A stretch of 64,000 nt of DNA from Tenodera sinensis (GCA_030765045.1 CM060967.1:171999251-172063250); one strand, 5' to 3'. Positions 35,946-49,325 are shown, counted from the first letter of the stretch. Numbers and translations: made by a program. Notes: generated by a model from the letters alone, not told the origin.

Positions 35946-36505
35946 AGCATAACTCAAAAACATAAAGTTGGTATTTAAGTGTAATATATTTCAAAGATAT
36001 AGCACGAAGATTTTAAAGAAGTCCTTTATTCTAAACTAACGTTTACATGGAAAATATTTCAAAATGTTGTGTATTTTGAATTTTCTGTAGTCCCGTTCTG
36101 CATAACTGGTAAATCGTAAGAGACAGACCAAATCTTACTCCACAAAAAGATGTAGATCTCCTTCAAACACGCACTTCATGTCCAACGATCTTTTTTGTGA
36201 AGTGGACACATTCCTTCTTATTTTTGAGTGTTGCAATACTTATGTAAAGTCATTCACTTTTTTCATATCTTATGCTGCAGAAAGAACAGAATTTCAAAGC
36301 CTTCATACAGCGACCGGTTTAAACTATTTGGCTATCGTATTCCCATATTCCCTTTACACCTACAAAAAATGAGCAATGACGTAACTTTTGCAAATGTTCA
36401 TCACGACCAAGAGGAAGAAGACAGACACAGGAGTAGGAGTTTGTTCGAATGGTTGGTACAAGAGTAGAGAAAGTCATGTGAGAGTAACACATCACAGTAT
36501 TTAAT
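35946..36505 (-). repeat. Family A, minus copy downstream of the microsatellite
   Basis: AGCATAACTCAAAAACATAA to GTACAAGAGTAGAGAAAGTC and ATGTGAGAGTAACACATCAC. It is somewhat shortened around 36060-36090 but reaches the terminal block. Confidence 0.85.
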
Positions 36506-38589
36506 ATTGGCAACAAAGATTCGTTGATTGTGGCAGCAAGGCAGCTAACGTGTGCTTCCGACTTGGGCGTGCGCAGTTAACTAGATTTGGGTTTAGCTTG
36601 TATTTGTTTTATTTTAAGTGAATTTATTCGTTTCTGACTGTGTGGACATTCGTTAAACTTATTTTTTATTTTTCTGTCATATTTGTGACTTCTTATAAAC
36701 GACGTCTAAAATCAGAAACAAATTTTGCGGAAGTAAACAGTAACAGCTGATTTTTCTTCGTTTACCTGTATGCAAAGAAGAAATGAATCATGGAAAAAGG
36801 CCGGGAAACTCGAAACTTGTGTGCGGTGTTTTAATAAATACATTTGAGGCGTAGAATGGTTTACAGTTGGGCACGTCACTATTATTTTTTCCATACCGCA
36901 AATTGTCACCACATATTAGCGGCTGTATTTCTACGAGTTTATTGGCAAATTTCGTTATATTCTCCTCGCCAAAGGCATTTGTTTTAGATTTCGACTCCTG
37001 TTGTTCTTCGCTGTACCGATATTAAAAGGTATTCATTGAATCATTTTTAATATTTACCATTAGCGTTTGAAAAGCCGCGTGGATTTATTGGAAGGTTAAC
37101 ACAGAAATGCCTGCTTGTCGCATATTTCCATACTCATAAAGTAATATCCTCCTGCTGCGGGTGAAGAACTCAGGAATTCGATTTCCAATACCGTCGGTGG
37201 AATTCGTCGATCGTTCATTATAATGCTCGCTACTCTGAATATGGCTTTTTAAGAGAAAATATGCATTCAGTGGGATACTAGAGAGAAACTTCTATGGATA
37301 TAGCACCTCTGTGGCAACGAGGAAAAATATTTAATTATGTAGGTAGGATAAATCTGTGGCTGTGGCGGCCTATTTTCCGATAATATTCAAGGTGCTACAA
37401 AATTCTACTTCCAGGGGTTGCTGGATGTAGGAATAGGTCATATAGTGCGATAAGGGGGACACCTCGCACCTGCTCACGTGCCCATTTGTTTACTCGAAAC
37501 ATTGTGTATGTGACAGTGTAGCCAACTCTGGACTCCTTTGAACTCGTATGGCGACACAATTTCTAAGATTTTACATGACATTTCGAGACAAATCTGAAGT
37601 GTCCAGATTTTTTGCTTGATTCGTTTGCTAGCTGAGAAATAATTGGTTTTTTAAATATGAAATAAAATAATTTGACTATAAAATTTATTTTCCTTGAAGG
37701 ATTACAGTTAAATTATTTCTCAAATGGGTGGGATAAATTTAATGATGCAAAGTGCCAAAAATTTTCAGTGTAGTGGAGTTCTTGATAATACAAGTAGATT
37801 GTTAAGAAGATGTGGCGGCATCAAGACTTGGCAATTCACTCTCCCGTATTATAATGTGATAGTAGAAGGGCTTTTTAGTCAGTTGGACATACATGTTCCA
37901 ATTGTGAGAGCAGTATTGTAGAAATGCTGTACTTACCAAGTCCCACTTACGTCGGTGCAATCTTTGTCATTTACTGTGCAGATCCCTGAGAAGCTGTTGA
38001 AAGATTAGCTATTTTTTCTGATTGCGGAAGTAAATTTTTATTTTAAAATTATTAAATATTGTACACATACATTTTAATTATAGTAGTTATTTTGGTTTAG
38101 TGACTTTTGGCTAACACTAGCTGGCGACACTGATATATAAATCGCTAGGTATGTTAATGTAGCAGATTGCACCAGTTGACCTTCTTCTGATGGGCAGACA
38201 GTAGACCCATTGCGGCTGCCAACTCCGCAGGACGCCACAGATCACAGACAGACTGGCTAATGCATGGGTTCGCAACTGTGGCTCTTTGTGTCACAGCTGG
38301 GTGACGTAATCTCTGCCACTACAGTCGTCCATTACGTCAGCATGACTGCAGATCGACGTGTTCTGAACACACAACAGGAAATGGGATGTCAACAACTTAA
38401 TGATCATCCCATGCTAACTGGCAAAATTATTATTTTGTCATTAATAAGGTAAACATTGTTTTATTAACGTATCAGTAAATACACTTTAGGTAATTTAACA
38501 AAATAGGATAACGAACTATCTGTTGAGATTTGTGTATTTTCGTTTATTATCGTTCTCGTTTGGTCTGCAAGATGAATTAGAGCATTTAG
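36506..38589. other. Unannotated 2-kb stretch
   Basis: The longest family-A-free part of this half. No coding, RNA or repeat signal supported. Confidence 0.5.
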
Positions 38590-38880
38590 AAACCATATCT
38601 TAAACATATGACATTTCAATCTAAGTCGTTAGACGTATTTTACAGAAAATGAAATGTTCCGAGAATTTTCCACGTAAAGGGTAGAGGAATTTTCTTCAAA
38701 ATCTTGTCGCATGCTTAAAACATATTAAAGTGAAATTCCAATTTTGGTTTTTAACCGACTTTTCGTTTTTGAGTTATGCTCTTCACAGACGCACACACAT
38801 ATATACGACTATTTTTCTAAAAATGCTTTTTTTATTCAGGGGGCCTCAAAAATATATATTTCCGGTGAAATACACGTCGG
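38590..38880 (+). repeat. Family A right part, plus
   Basis: ACCATATCTTAAACATATGA through TTTTTAACCGACTTTTCGTT to GGGGGCCTCAAAAATATATA and TTTCCGGTGAAAT. It keeps a short, unexpanded CACACAC site. 38881-39497 holds nothing recognised. Confidence 0.85.
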
Positions 38881-39497
38881 CTTACAAACTATGTCCCAAT
38901 AAAGGTACTTTAGAAATTAAAAGTTAACTTTGTTCGTTGTAATAATAATGTTTTGTGCATTTGTTAGCGAAGATGTCAGTGCTGTACTTTCAGAGTGTCA
39001 ATTAACAAAGCCTTCTTGCAACAGAGGAACGTAGCTCTCGAAGCATTGCCTTTTGGGAGCTGTTCTTTCTCCACGTCAGTTTAGAAGATTGCCTCGCTAC
39101 GTTATAGGAAAGAAGAGGCAATACTGTACGTTGGGGAATTTGAAAAGCACCACACCACACCCCGTGTAACAATATTTGTAGACGGTTTAATTCAGGGCAA
39201 CCTAATTGTTCTCAGTCACGTGATACCAAAGACTTGTATATTACTTGCCGCCGACACAAAAGGTACTTTGTGCGGAATGACACCGTAATTGATTGCCAGC
39301 ATTAACTACAATATACGCTCTGCCCTGCCGTGTCCTGCCCTCGCTTTCAAGCACTTTCTTCAAAAGGAAATATTATTCTTTGTCACAGAATCAGGTACAC
39401 GAGTCATTCACCTACCTACTGTGTCGCATTTATTACTGCAAAAACTTTGTACCTTTATCTTCTCAGATCGTTCGTATTGTAACATTAACAACGCCGA

Positions 39498-39775
39498 GTT
39501 TTATTCCTATATCTTCATCTTAGTTCACTTAAACATTATTGCGTATTTCCTTAGCTGCAAATCTCAAAGCTTTCCGATTCCTTCTCTTTACACGGCAAAC
39601 ATATAAAAAATTGAACAACGATGTTCCACTTGACGGAAGTTCAAGTATTCCAAAACTCGTTTCAAAGCTCGTTTTTTTATTTTTTTATTTTTTATTTATT
39701 AGGGGGCTTCAAAGCATATTATCGGTGAAATCTCGACATCGGATTTTTGGGTGGATGCCCTACTTATCATTTGCC
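39498..39775 (+). repeat. Family A, internally deleted plus copy
   Basis: The left half (TTTATTCCTATATCTTCATC, AACAACGATGTTCCACTTGA) jumps after CAAAACTCG to the right end (AGGGGGCTTCAAAGCATATT, GGTGAAATCTCGACATCGGA). A T-rich run fills the junction. 39776-40753 holds no recognised feature. Confidence 0.75.
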
Positions 39776-40753
39776 TCTCCGCTCAACAGGAACTGCAAAC
39801 TTTACAATAACGAGATAAATATGAACGTCTATAGCCCGCGCGTTGAAGGTCCCTGGTAAGTCCAGTGCAATAACTGGTTTCTTTTCTCTCTTTTTTCGGT
39901 CACTAATTGCCTATAAGTAATCAAAACGGGGGGAAAAGAATATCTCGGAAATGGTTAATTTCACAAAACATTGTGACGTTGAGGTCGGCGAGAGGCCAGA
40001 CTACTTCGCACTACATGACATACCGGCGGGCGTACAAGATCAGGCTGCCTCTAGTGCCTGCTGTGTGTACGTGACAGTAAAAATCGGCGGCAGAAACAAA
40101 GCTAGGTACATCATTTCCGGTGCACGTGTGTATGTGGAATCGAGAAAGTCCGACGTGACAAACGAGAGCAACTGGCAGTTTTGTCAGAATCCTGCCCATA
40201 CGGTAGAGAAGACGGCAATAAATTATATCACGATGCGACATAAAACTTGTTAAATGGGGCATAAAAAGAGGTGTTATCATCCTTGAGATACGGGTTTTAT
40301 CTCGTATTTAGTTTTGCATGTAAGAAGGACTTCTCGTTAGGTGTGAAAGGTTGCGACGACGCTAGACAAAAGGGCCAAGGAAGTAGTCTCCCAGTCACTT
40401 ATCGGACAAGAGGACACCATTTCCTGCGTGCCAACTTCTCTCGGATTGTCGACTCTTGAAGAGTCTCCAACTTTTTCCTTTTGACGCCTCAAGTCTTTCA
40501 GCCCCCTTCCCTATACATGCTGCTGCTGGGTGAAAATGTTCTTCGTTATTGATTTCTCACAACTCTTTGAGAGCTTGTGTGGAACGATTTGAGGAACATG
40601 TGTTTGACGCAAATCGAAACGGAAATACAATGTCAAGGTGTGGAAAATAATACAAACAGTATCCTTTCCTCATTTGTAAACAAGGAGAGTAGGCGATGAA
40701 CTTAAATGTATTGTCCTCTCACGTGGTTTTTTCTTCATTTATTTATAAATAAA

Positions 40754-41050
40754 TGTAATATATTGTGACGCCGGCCGCGGCGCACATCAAAGAGCGATCG
40801 GGGTGAAGCTAATCCACATCACTCACACGACCGAACACGTGGCAGCAATCAGAGCGGCAAAATTAAAAGAAGGGCATTCTAGATTATTCGAGAAGTGTCA
40901 GGCCGCCCGCGTATTTGTAAAAGTTCCGGAAAAGGTGAAGATCTAGAACGATCTATGTTACGTTATCCTCACTATATAAGGAGGCGAGGCGACGAGGTTC
41001 TTTAATTCATAGAGACATTAATTTCCAATCTCTGAGTTTAATATAATCCA
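40754..41050 (+). mobile_element. Possible solo LTR or promoter-like block
   Basis: A GC-richer block begins TGTGACGCCGGCCGCGG, a start compatible with LTRs, and contains a TATA-like CTATATAAGG (40973-40982) and a heat-shock-element-like TTCTAGATTATTCGAGAA (40877-40894). No second LTR, primer-binding site, target duplication or pol gene was found. It could instead be a host promoter fragment or chance. Confidence 0.25.
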
Positions 41051-41071
41051 AAAAGACTATACAAAAAGAAG

Positions 41072-41420
41072 AAATCTGATGCGTTGCACTCACATGACCT
41101 TCTTTACCCTTTTACCAGCTATTCTTACAAACTCTTATTCCTATATCTTCTTCGTGTTAGTTGAGATAAACATTTGTACAAATTATCTTATTGCTTATTT
41201 CCTTCTATGTACAAGGGGAATACGGGAATATGGCTTTGAGCGATAGTCAAAACTTTTAAAGCTTTGTAATTCCGTTCTTTGCACGGCTAAGATATAAAAC
41301 ATGAATAACGATCTTCTATTTGAGAGAAGTTTGAGTTTTTTAACGTCATACAAATAAGGAAGATCACTGAAGTGGTTCACTCCACAAAAAGTTCATTTGG
41401 GCATAAATAGTGTAGATACA
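41072..41420 (+). repeat. Family A left half, plus
   Basis: TCTGATGCGTTGCACTCACA through CTTCTTCGTGTTAGTTGAGA and GATATAAAACATGAATAACG to GTGGTTCACTCCACAAAAAG. Confidence 0.9.
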
Positions 41421-41678
41421 TGTTTCTTTTAAGTTGGCAATCCTGCTCTAGTTACTTTATACTGTTTTTAGACCATGTATGTGCTTCAGAAGATGATCCC
41501 AAATAGATTACAGCAAATAAAATTGGTTATGTTTACTTACAATTAAACATTCTGATGTTTGAGCATCCATACAGTATTAGTATTTCTGCCAAACAAGAGA
41601 TGGTAGCACCAATTTAATGTTTTTGGTTTTGATGGTTAGATCGTGTTTTACGCTGATGCCAAGGTAACCCATCGGTGG

Positions 41679-41769
<91 letters not shown>

Positions 41770-41785
41770 GAAGAAGAAGAAGAAA
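41679..41785 (+). repeat. Poly-A, (AAT)n, (AAG)n compound tract
   Basis: About 45 A residues, then about 13 AAT units, then AAGAAGAAG. It could mark a retroposon 3' end on the plus strand, but no matching retroposon body was identified upstream. Confidence 0.95.
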
Positions 41786-42777
41786 ATTCATCTTTTGTTA
41801 ATACCAAAATTAAGTTTAAATATTTGGCTTTTATTTCTAAGTATTTGCTTATGCAACAGCGTTCTTTAAATGTTGTAATGAAGGGATCTAAATGCTCGTG
41901 CGCAAGCCTTGTTTACGTATTGTCTAAAGGAGTTTAGCCTCTTTACTGTATCTTAATTCTGAACCAGGATTTCCATCTACAGTGAAGTTTTCAGAAGTGA
42001 GGATATACCATGAAATATTTTTGACGGCTTATTATGACGTCATAAGTCGTGAGAAACTACCCTCTTTTTGGCACCAATGCGAGAAAATTAATGACGTAAT
42101 TACTGTGGCAACATGACATCATCACCGCCAGAACACAATCTCGAATGTCCCTGTAAGAAAACCTGCATGATTACCAGCTCTGAAAAACATGCCAGTAATA
42201 TGGTTTCCTTAGTCAAATTAACGCATTTTTTTCGTTTCTGCATCCACAATACTTTTCGTAACCTTTTTCGCAAATATCTTGATTTTCCAGCACTTTTGGC
42301 TTCTTTCGAATGCCAAGGGAATAAATCTATATTTTCAATAGTTTTATCGTAGATCTTCCATTTTCCTGTGTAACAAATGAGGCAACATCTCCTTAGCAAC
42401 CATATTAGCCATACATCTGTGATCTTTCATACATTGTAATTTTTCGTTTAGCAAATTTAGTAATTATTTTTACGTATTTTAATGCTAAGATTCCATGAAA
42501 CTTTGTGTGTAACTCGTTTGTAATCTTTTCATTGTGGCTCTGGTAAAAAGTAAACATTTACTTGCATGTCTTAGTCACATATACACTACTTTCATAAATA
42601 ACCATTTTTCTCCCAAACAGTATAACATACAGAAAGAAACTAGGCAACCTTCGCATACCGTGAATTAACTATAACATTTTGAATTTTTTTTCCTTCAAAG
42701 TATTCAGGATGAAATGTTCTATCTCACAATATCATTTTAATTCTGCGTAATATACGTGTTATAAAATTTAGGAAAAA
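41786..42777. other. Unannotated stretch
   Basis: No supported gene or repeat. Overlapping open frames of 99 and 79 residues on opposite strands (42100-42399) look like chance. Confidence 0.45.
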
Positions 42778-43455
42778 CTCTGATGTGTTGCACTCACATG
42801 ACTTTCTCTACTCTTGTACTAAACATTCTTACTAACTGGTATTCCTTTATCTTCTTCGTGTTAGTTGAGATAAAAGTTTGTACAAATTATTGCTTATTTC
42901 CTTGTAGGTGCAAGGGGAATATTAGAATACAGTAGACTTTGTGCAACAGTCAAGTCTTTTAAAGCTTTCAGATCATGTTCTCTTTGCACGGCTAACATAA
43001 AAAATGAATAACGATGTTCCATTTGACGAAAGTTCAAGTACAGCAAAACTCACACAAATAACAAATAATATTTCGGAAACGGTTCATTCTACAAAAAATG
43101 ATTTCGAGATAAATTGTGTATTTTAGCAAGATCTACATTTTTTGCATAGTAAGATTTGCTCTATCTCTTACAGTTTACCATTTATGCAAAAGTCATCAAC
43201 AGTAAACAGGACTACATGGGTATAGCCAGAAAATTCGAAATATACGTTTCATTTGTCTTAAAAATGTCTTAAAGATCGTATGGCATTTTAAGCAAAGTCG
43301 TTAGACATTTTTGAGAAAATCAAAATTTTTGAAAAATTTTCCATGTGAAGGGTAGTTTACGGTGGAGGAATTTTCTTCAAAATCTTTGTGTCGCACCCTT
43401 AAAACTTGTTAAAACTTACATACTACTTTGGTTTTTAACCGAGTTTACGTTTACA
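42778..43455 (+). repeat. Family A, long plus copy (reference for the left end)
   Basis: It begins CTGATGTGTTGCACTCACAT, then ACTTTCTCTACT (42801-42812), whose inverse AGTAGAGAAAGT ends the right side in the copy at 57058. Blocks follow in order: TTGTAGGTGCAAGGGGAATA, CAGTAGACTTTGTGCAACAG, AACGATGTTCCATTTGACGA, ATTTCGGAAACGGTTCATTC, AGGACTACATGGGTATAGCC, GTTTACGGTGGAGGAATTTT and GTTTTTAACCGAG. It stops just before the CA site. AT-rich with no coding frame. Confidence 0.92.
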
Positions 43456-44139
43456 CAAGAAATGGCGATATTTCAATTGTCACAAATGGGTTACTATTAT
43501 TTTTGAAGGTTCTCAGAAGTTGTTCTCAGTTGAAATGAGAACTTTTGAGCTGTTATGAAATTGGGACAAGACATTCACAGAAGCATAAGTGTTCATTTGG
43601 GGCCTGCTAAGGAATTGAGGGCAAATCCCTGGGGGTAGCCAACTTTGTACAAGAACCCAGTGATCCTCGCGGGAGCCAAAGGAAACTGCGGTGGCCTACT
43701 TGAAGCTCACCGGCGCCATTTCAAACGTTTAAAATAATATCATGTGGAAATCAGCTCCAAACAGAACACTCCAGTAATACCTACCTACTGCCTCCGGAGA
43801 ACAGTGTAAGTTATGTATGGCTAGGTAAGGAAGAATTTTCGTCCTGACCTACTTCAAACTCCATTACATTATCGGGTCGGAAATTCAATCCCTCGCTCGC
43901 CGCCTCAAGTCCTTGCCAAACAGATCGGGTATCAAACTGCGGTCTATCGGAATAAAAAACTTGGAGAACGTTGCCAATTCTATACTTCAGCATCAGATGA
44001 AGAAAGTAATGTCTGCTAGTGAAAGTTTTAAACCAACAACCTATATGGGAAGTCCTTGGAGTTCGGCCAAAACTCATGACAGAAATCTGATAGATAGAAA
44101 CAGCGATCGAACTAGGTATACACTTTTCAGAAAAATTTC

Positions 44140-44255
44140 ATGTGTGCAGTCACATGAATTTCTCAACTCAAACTTCATAAACTCTTCCTACAAACGCTTG
44201 TTTTATGTACTTCATGTTAATCGACATACATATTTGTAAATATGGTTTTATTACA
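44140..44255 (+). repeat. Family A left-end fragment
   Basis: GTGCAGTCACATGAATTTCT, CTTCATGTTAATCGACATAC and TTTGTAAATATGGTTTTATT. 43456-44139 has no recognised feature. Confidence 0.65.
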
Positions 44256-45390
44256 TAGGAGAACGGCAGCCGGTAGTGGGGGAATCCAGCAAGGTCGCGG
44301 GAAAGTTGAAACGCCGTGTGCTCCGTTAGGTTTTCAATGAAGAACCCTGTATTACTTTCATTGAAGTCGCCGTTGGCGCAAAATTAGGAATTCATTGTTC
44401 AAACAGCGCACGGGAATTAAACATGATACACTTTTTCTAATAGTTCTCTGCAGCGCCAACAGATGTCATGGCATCTGTGGTAATGGTCGATATTTGTATA
44501 CGCTATCGATGTATCTAATTTCGTTTTGAAGAAACGATATTCTTGCTTATTACCTCCCAGTGAGTAATCTAGAATATTACTTGTAGAGGCAGTTCCTGTT
44601 TCCTTTGTAAATAATAGTGGCAGGTTAATATTACTGATGTGGCAGATGTTTCCAATGGAATGTTTGTTGGACAAGTTTTATTTCCAAAGACAGAATTGCA
44701 CATGGTTTGGTAATTGGAAATAACACTTATTGGAAGCAATTTTGAAACTGCAAACTGCACGATTTCTCTTGATTCTCGTGATTTCTCGTCATTTAACGGT
44801 ACAAAGAAGAAGAAAAAGGTGGGAAACACCAGCATTAGAACATTGAAAACAAACAGTAAAGACATTTATGGTTGTAAGCCAAGGATGTTGTTGGCCATGT
44901 ACTTTAATGTTATTGTCAGCACACGCCACTGCTTAACATGAAACAAGGACAAGAATAAGCGTTCATAAGAATAGTTTGTAAGTTGAAGGTGATGCAAGTG
45001 TCAGATTTTTACGTCTATTTTCCCCCTGCACTTTTATGTGTTTCCTTTAAGGTTATTGCCTTATTTCAGCATGTCGTTTTTCTTCCATGCTTTACGAGAT
45101 TTTTTCCTCAGGGGTAGTTATCTCTCACTACTCTAACAATGCTCTGGGGTATCGTCAGAGAGACCAGAATATTCCGTTTTTCTTTCTCCTCCGATATTCC
45201 AGCTCCTAAGCTCTAACTTCAATTCAGAGAAGGTCTTGTAAGAATGCCCGAATTTACTAACGGACCAGTTCGGCAAGTTTGGACACTTGTGATAACTGCA
45301 GGTGCGAAAAAATAGCTTTTTTATCGTACGCTAATTACCTGATACATATTACCACAAGAAGAATACATGCCAAAAGTGTTTAAGATAAGA
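44256..45390. other. Unannotated stretch
   Basis: Only short, overlapping open frames on both strands. No repeat or RNA gene recognised. Confidence 0.5.
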
Positions 45391-45705
45391 AAACATCGGA
45401 TGTGTTGCACTCACATGACTTTCTCTAGTCATTCTCATACAAGCTATTCTCAGACATCTTTATTCCTCTATCCACACCATATTAATCGAGATAACATTTG
45501 TAGACAAATTTTTATTGCTAATTTCCTAGTAGGTACAAGGGGAATACACTAGACTTTAAGTGATAATGCATTTTAAAGCTAGTTGTTATCTGATGGCTTT
45601 GAAATTCGATTCTTTTTGCACGGCTACGAGATAAAAAACAAATACCTTCTCATTCGTGGGAAGTATTGGAAAATTCACTACAAAAAACGCATTAGATGTA
45701 AATTT
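45391..45705 (+). repeat. Family A left half, variant plus copy
   Basis: CGGATGTGTTGCACTCACAT to TTTTTGCACGGCTACGAGAT. It carries an insert GCTAGTTGTTATCTGATGGC also seen in the copy at 51780-51900 (GCTGGTTGCTATGCGATGCC), which defines a subfamily. Confidence 0.85.
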
Positions 45706-45829
45706 TGTTTTGACAGTGTTTGTTCTATATTCTATATGTTATAATAAATATCCCATGTATCATCAGTGTTTCCGCCTGCGGTGCTGTAGTAGTGAAAGCA
45801 GGCATTAAATATTACAAACAACATAAACC

Positions 45830-45995
45830 TATTGTATTTCCATACTCCCGTTGCACCTACAAGGAAATAACCAAAAAGATAATTTCTGTAAATGTTTATC
45901 GTGACTAACATGGACTTAGTTATTGGAGTTTGTAAGAATATTTAATACAAGAGTAGAGAAAGTCATGTGAGTGCAACACATCAGATGTTTTAAAA
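45830..45995 (-). repeat. Family A left end, minus
   Basis: CCGTTGCACCTACAAGGAAA, TAAATGTTTATCGTGACTAA and GTCATGTGAGTGCAACACAT. With 45391-45705 it makes a second inverted pair about 125 bp apart. Confidence 0.85.
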
Positions 45996-47379
45996 TTATA
46001 TTTGCTGTCAAACCCCTGACTGAGATGGTTACCTGTGTCACCCGCACTATCCGTAATTACTGCCATCGCGGACGTATTCCAGACAAAAGGATATTTGTGT
46101 TTAGGTCCGACCTAACCAGCGATACGCCGAAACCAGAGCACACCTCAAAATATAGTACCTTAAATATTGACGATTATCTGTGAGTTTTCAAGATGTCTGA
46201 CTACTTGAATGTAACGCGATAGGAGCTTTGTTGCTAAAACTCGTGCGTCCTAAGTCCACGTGGCGTTTGTTTCTGTCAGTCGCAGCTGATACGAACAGCA
46301 GGTTATCGCGGAGGGATAGGTTCAAGGCTGGATGGGGTATATATGTATAGTTATAAATTAGTGAGTTTAAAAAACTGGGTTGCTTGTTAACAAAATTGCT
46401 TGTGGTATAACCATACATACAGTTGCTGTATACGGGTGTCTCCTGCAGGATGAAATGAGGAACCCTCCCTAAATTGCTGGAGGGTTGTAGATTTTAATTT
46501 CTCAGACTTTTCCATCCATGAATAACGAAGAAGCTTGGGAAGGAAGGAAGGGGTATCGCATTGTCAGCTTAAATTGTAAGTAGATTTCCTTGCCTGTTCT
46601 TGTGCGTCTGTCTGTCTGTCTATCTCTCCTACCTTATTAAAGCTATTAATCTTTCCACGTAATACAGGAGCAGGATAGTTGTTTGGTTGGCGGATTTATT
46701 AGACATGGAGCTGAGCGCTTATGTACATAGAGTAGCGTGCGTGCGTGCGTATAGCTGAGTGAGTTTACCAAGCATTCAAAAAACCGTTCATTGAGCAGCA
46801 GCAGCAGCATATTGGAGTATTCATGCTGTTTGATTGTTAGCTAACATTTTCAGTATAGCTTTTGCAATAACCCTGCTTTGGTTTTGGTAAGTGATTAGGA
46901 CTCCTCGCTACCAGTTTAACAGTTTTGTTAAACCACTATTTCGGACTCGTTTATAGCCGCACGATGTACACGTTTCTTTTGCCATATGTTTGGTGCACGT
47001 GAAGTGTAGGTATGTTGAGGTAGTTGGAACAAAGCGGATGTTAGCACAACAGAGCCAGCCGCCTACACCGGTGCATGCATCTTGTAAACAAAGCAAACTT
47101 ATTTCCTGTCTTGTGGCTCTGCTATCTTTTCGTATATTGCTTTCCATAAACAAACGTTCGGCAGCTGTGGGCTATGCTTTAATGGGAACGTTCCAACTAC
47201 CCCACTGCACTTCGGATATTAATGTGGCAAGAAACATGGATATGCGACCATCTTCATGTTAACATAGGTAACTGGTTCACTAGTTCCTGTAACTCTCTGT
47301 CCTTATCTCCTGTGTTTTTAACTATGTCTACTAGCGTCCATTCACCACCTGAGACAGACATTCCACGCACTGTAACGTT
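45996..47379. other. Unannotated stretch
   Basis: No supported gene. Short GTGC and CAG runs (46736-46750, 46796-46810) only. Confidence 0.5.
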
Positions 47380-47580
47380 GCTCTGCTGGTCATGTTGCCA
47401 ACTTACCTAAAATATTATTCGTACTATGTTTACTCGCTATTTCAGTTGTAAAATCGTACTTGTCACTAGCTTTATGTCGGAAGTAATGTAGAAGTAGATA
47501 ATCCTCGCCTAGGAGTGCTCTGAAATTTGCTATGATATTGTGTTGCAGAACAAAGGGGTTCAGAGTGACAGTTCTATGTG
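47380..47580 (+). repeat. Dispersed repeat C, copy 2
   Basis: ATGTTGCCAACTTACCT, TTTCAGTTGTAAAATCGTAC and GCCTAGGAGTGCTCTG match 33652-33845. Confidence 0.75.
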
Positions 47581-47761
47581 TAAAATAGATAATAATCCAC
47601 GAAATTTAAGAAGGCTTTGCTTGGCAAAAATACGACTATGGTTATTTAATGTATTCCGTAAGTAATTTGTTTTTATAGTTTTATCTTCTGCTCTTGTCTT
47701 AAGACCTCAGATAACATACTTAAACACATTTATGGCAATTATATGCACTTTGTTTCTTGTA

Positions 47762-47846
<85 letters not shown>

Positions 47847-47850
47847 GTAA
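47762..47850 (+). repeat. (AAT)n microsatellite
   Basis: About 29 AAT units with one AGT near the end. Confidence 0.95.
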
Positions 47851-47989
47851 TAACACAACATCCATAAGATGCATCCCAGACGAGACATGGGAGTATTGCT
47901 TCTGCTGTCCATCTGTTGCCAACATTGACACTCTAAACATAGCGGAACGTTGCCGGTGATTTAGGGTCCTTAGGCGCAAACCATAACCT

Positions 47990-48530
47990 AGAGTAAGTAG
48001 AAGCTTTCCATTCCAGACTATTCGATATGGAAATTTCACCAGAAATACGTGTTTTGCGACCCCATGAATCTCAAAAAGGATGTTTACAAAAAATGTCCTT
48101 ATGTGTGTCCGCCTGTGAACTCAAAAACGAAAAGCCTGTTAAATACCACTTTGTATTCAAGTTCAGCGTCTTCCAAGGAAGCGACGGGAAGATTTTCGAA
48201 AAAATAACTATGCTTTACATGGAACATTTTTCGAGAATTCTGATTTTTATCAGAATGGTTCTTAGTGATTTTAATTAAAATACCATATATTTAAAATACG
48301 TGTACGGCAAATGAATGTCTTGAATGTTCTGCACCGAGAAGCACTCTGCTTAGTGGGTGACTATTCCGTAACTAATAAAGCGTAAGACATAGACAAGCTT
48401 TTACTATAAAAATGGAGATCTCGTTGAAGTACAAAATTTGCGCCAAATACATTTTTCTTTGCAGTTAACCATCTCCGAGATATTCCTTGTTATTGATTAG
48501 GATTGTCAAATACTTGTTTTCTCAAATCTT
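47990..48530 (-). repeat. Family A, diverged minus copy
   Basis: GAAATTTCACCAGAAATACG through TCAAAAACGAAAAGCCTGTT to TCTCCGAGATATTCCTTGTT. It is more diverged than most copies and shares the older middle variant seen at 4435. Confidence 0.75.
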
Positions 48531-49323
48531 AAATCCTCTTTCGTATTCTTTGCCTAGTAAGGAGAGGAAGTATTGTAGAATCGATCTGAAAAAATCAAGA
48601 AAAAATCGCAAGGAAAATGAGTAGAAAAAGAAGTGTGAATATAGTATTATTTTTGGGGATTCCCGTAGCCTCAGAAGAGGTTTTTCTGATGAAATCTGTG
48701 CATGGTGTGGTCTTTTTGGGTAGAAGACAATACCTACGTTGGAGAAGGTATAAAGGACAAAAGAAGACTCGAGGAACAACAACAGCAGCTCTCGTCCGGC
48801 AAATTGATCTTGTGAGAGAGAGAGAGAGCCGTAAACCTTCCGGAGGACTCCACCGTAATGACGTAGGTCTAAACCTTCCTGTTCCCTCTCTTATTTATGT
48901 TCCTGTAAACACCTTATCAAGACACCACCGCGTGTTGTCCGGAATTTTAAGTAGCAAACGGATGAAGAAGCCCTCCCCAAATCCCCGCAATAATACGTTG
49001 TTTCCCGCTCTGTATAAGCCGCTAGGTATGACGTATGTATGCGCGCGCTGCTTCTGCCCTCAAACCAAAGATGACGACGACATTCTATGGCAGACGAACT
49101 CAAGATAAGGAGAAAACAGAAGCATTTTCGGACGATTGCTGAATTTCAATTGGAGAATAAATTGTGGTAGCTACGCCCGCCAAGGCATTGCCTACACCTC
49201 TCCACAAGAGAGACAGAGAGAGAGAGAGACAAAGAAAGAAGAAGCGTTCTAATTTTCATCCTGGGAGCCATACTTGACGTTAAGCTGAACGCTCATGCTA
49301 CGACTCCTCTGAGAACTCTGCTG

Positions 49324-49325
<2 letters not shown>

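Noticed and set aside
35525..35994. Cys/Val-rich and His/Thr-rich proteins on both strands
   Set aside because: Translation of the GT/GC microsatellite.
41560..41680. Possible LINE RT C-terminal trace on minus (YLGISVKHDLTIK)
   Set aside because: The short stretch resembles a YLGVTLDRTLTYK-type block, but neighbouring blocks do not follow convincingly in any frame.
48617..49108. 163-residue plus-strand open frame
   Set aside because: No recognisable motif, it partly overlaps family A-flanking and GA-rich sequence, and its composition looks random.
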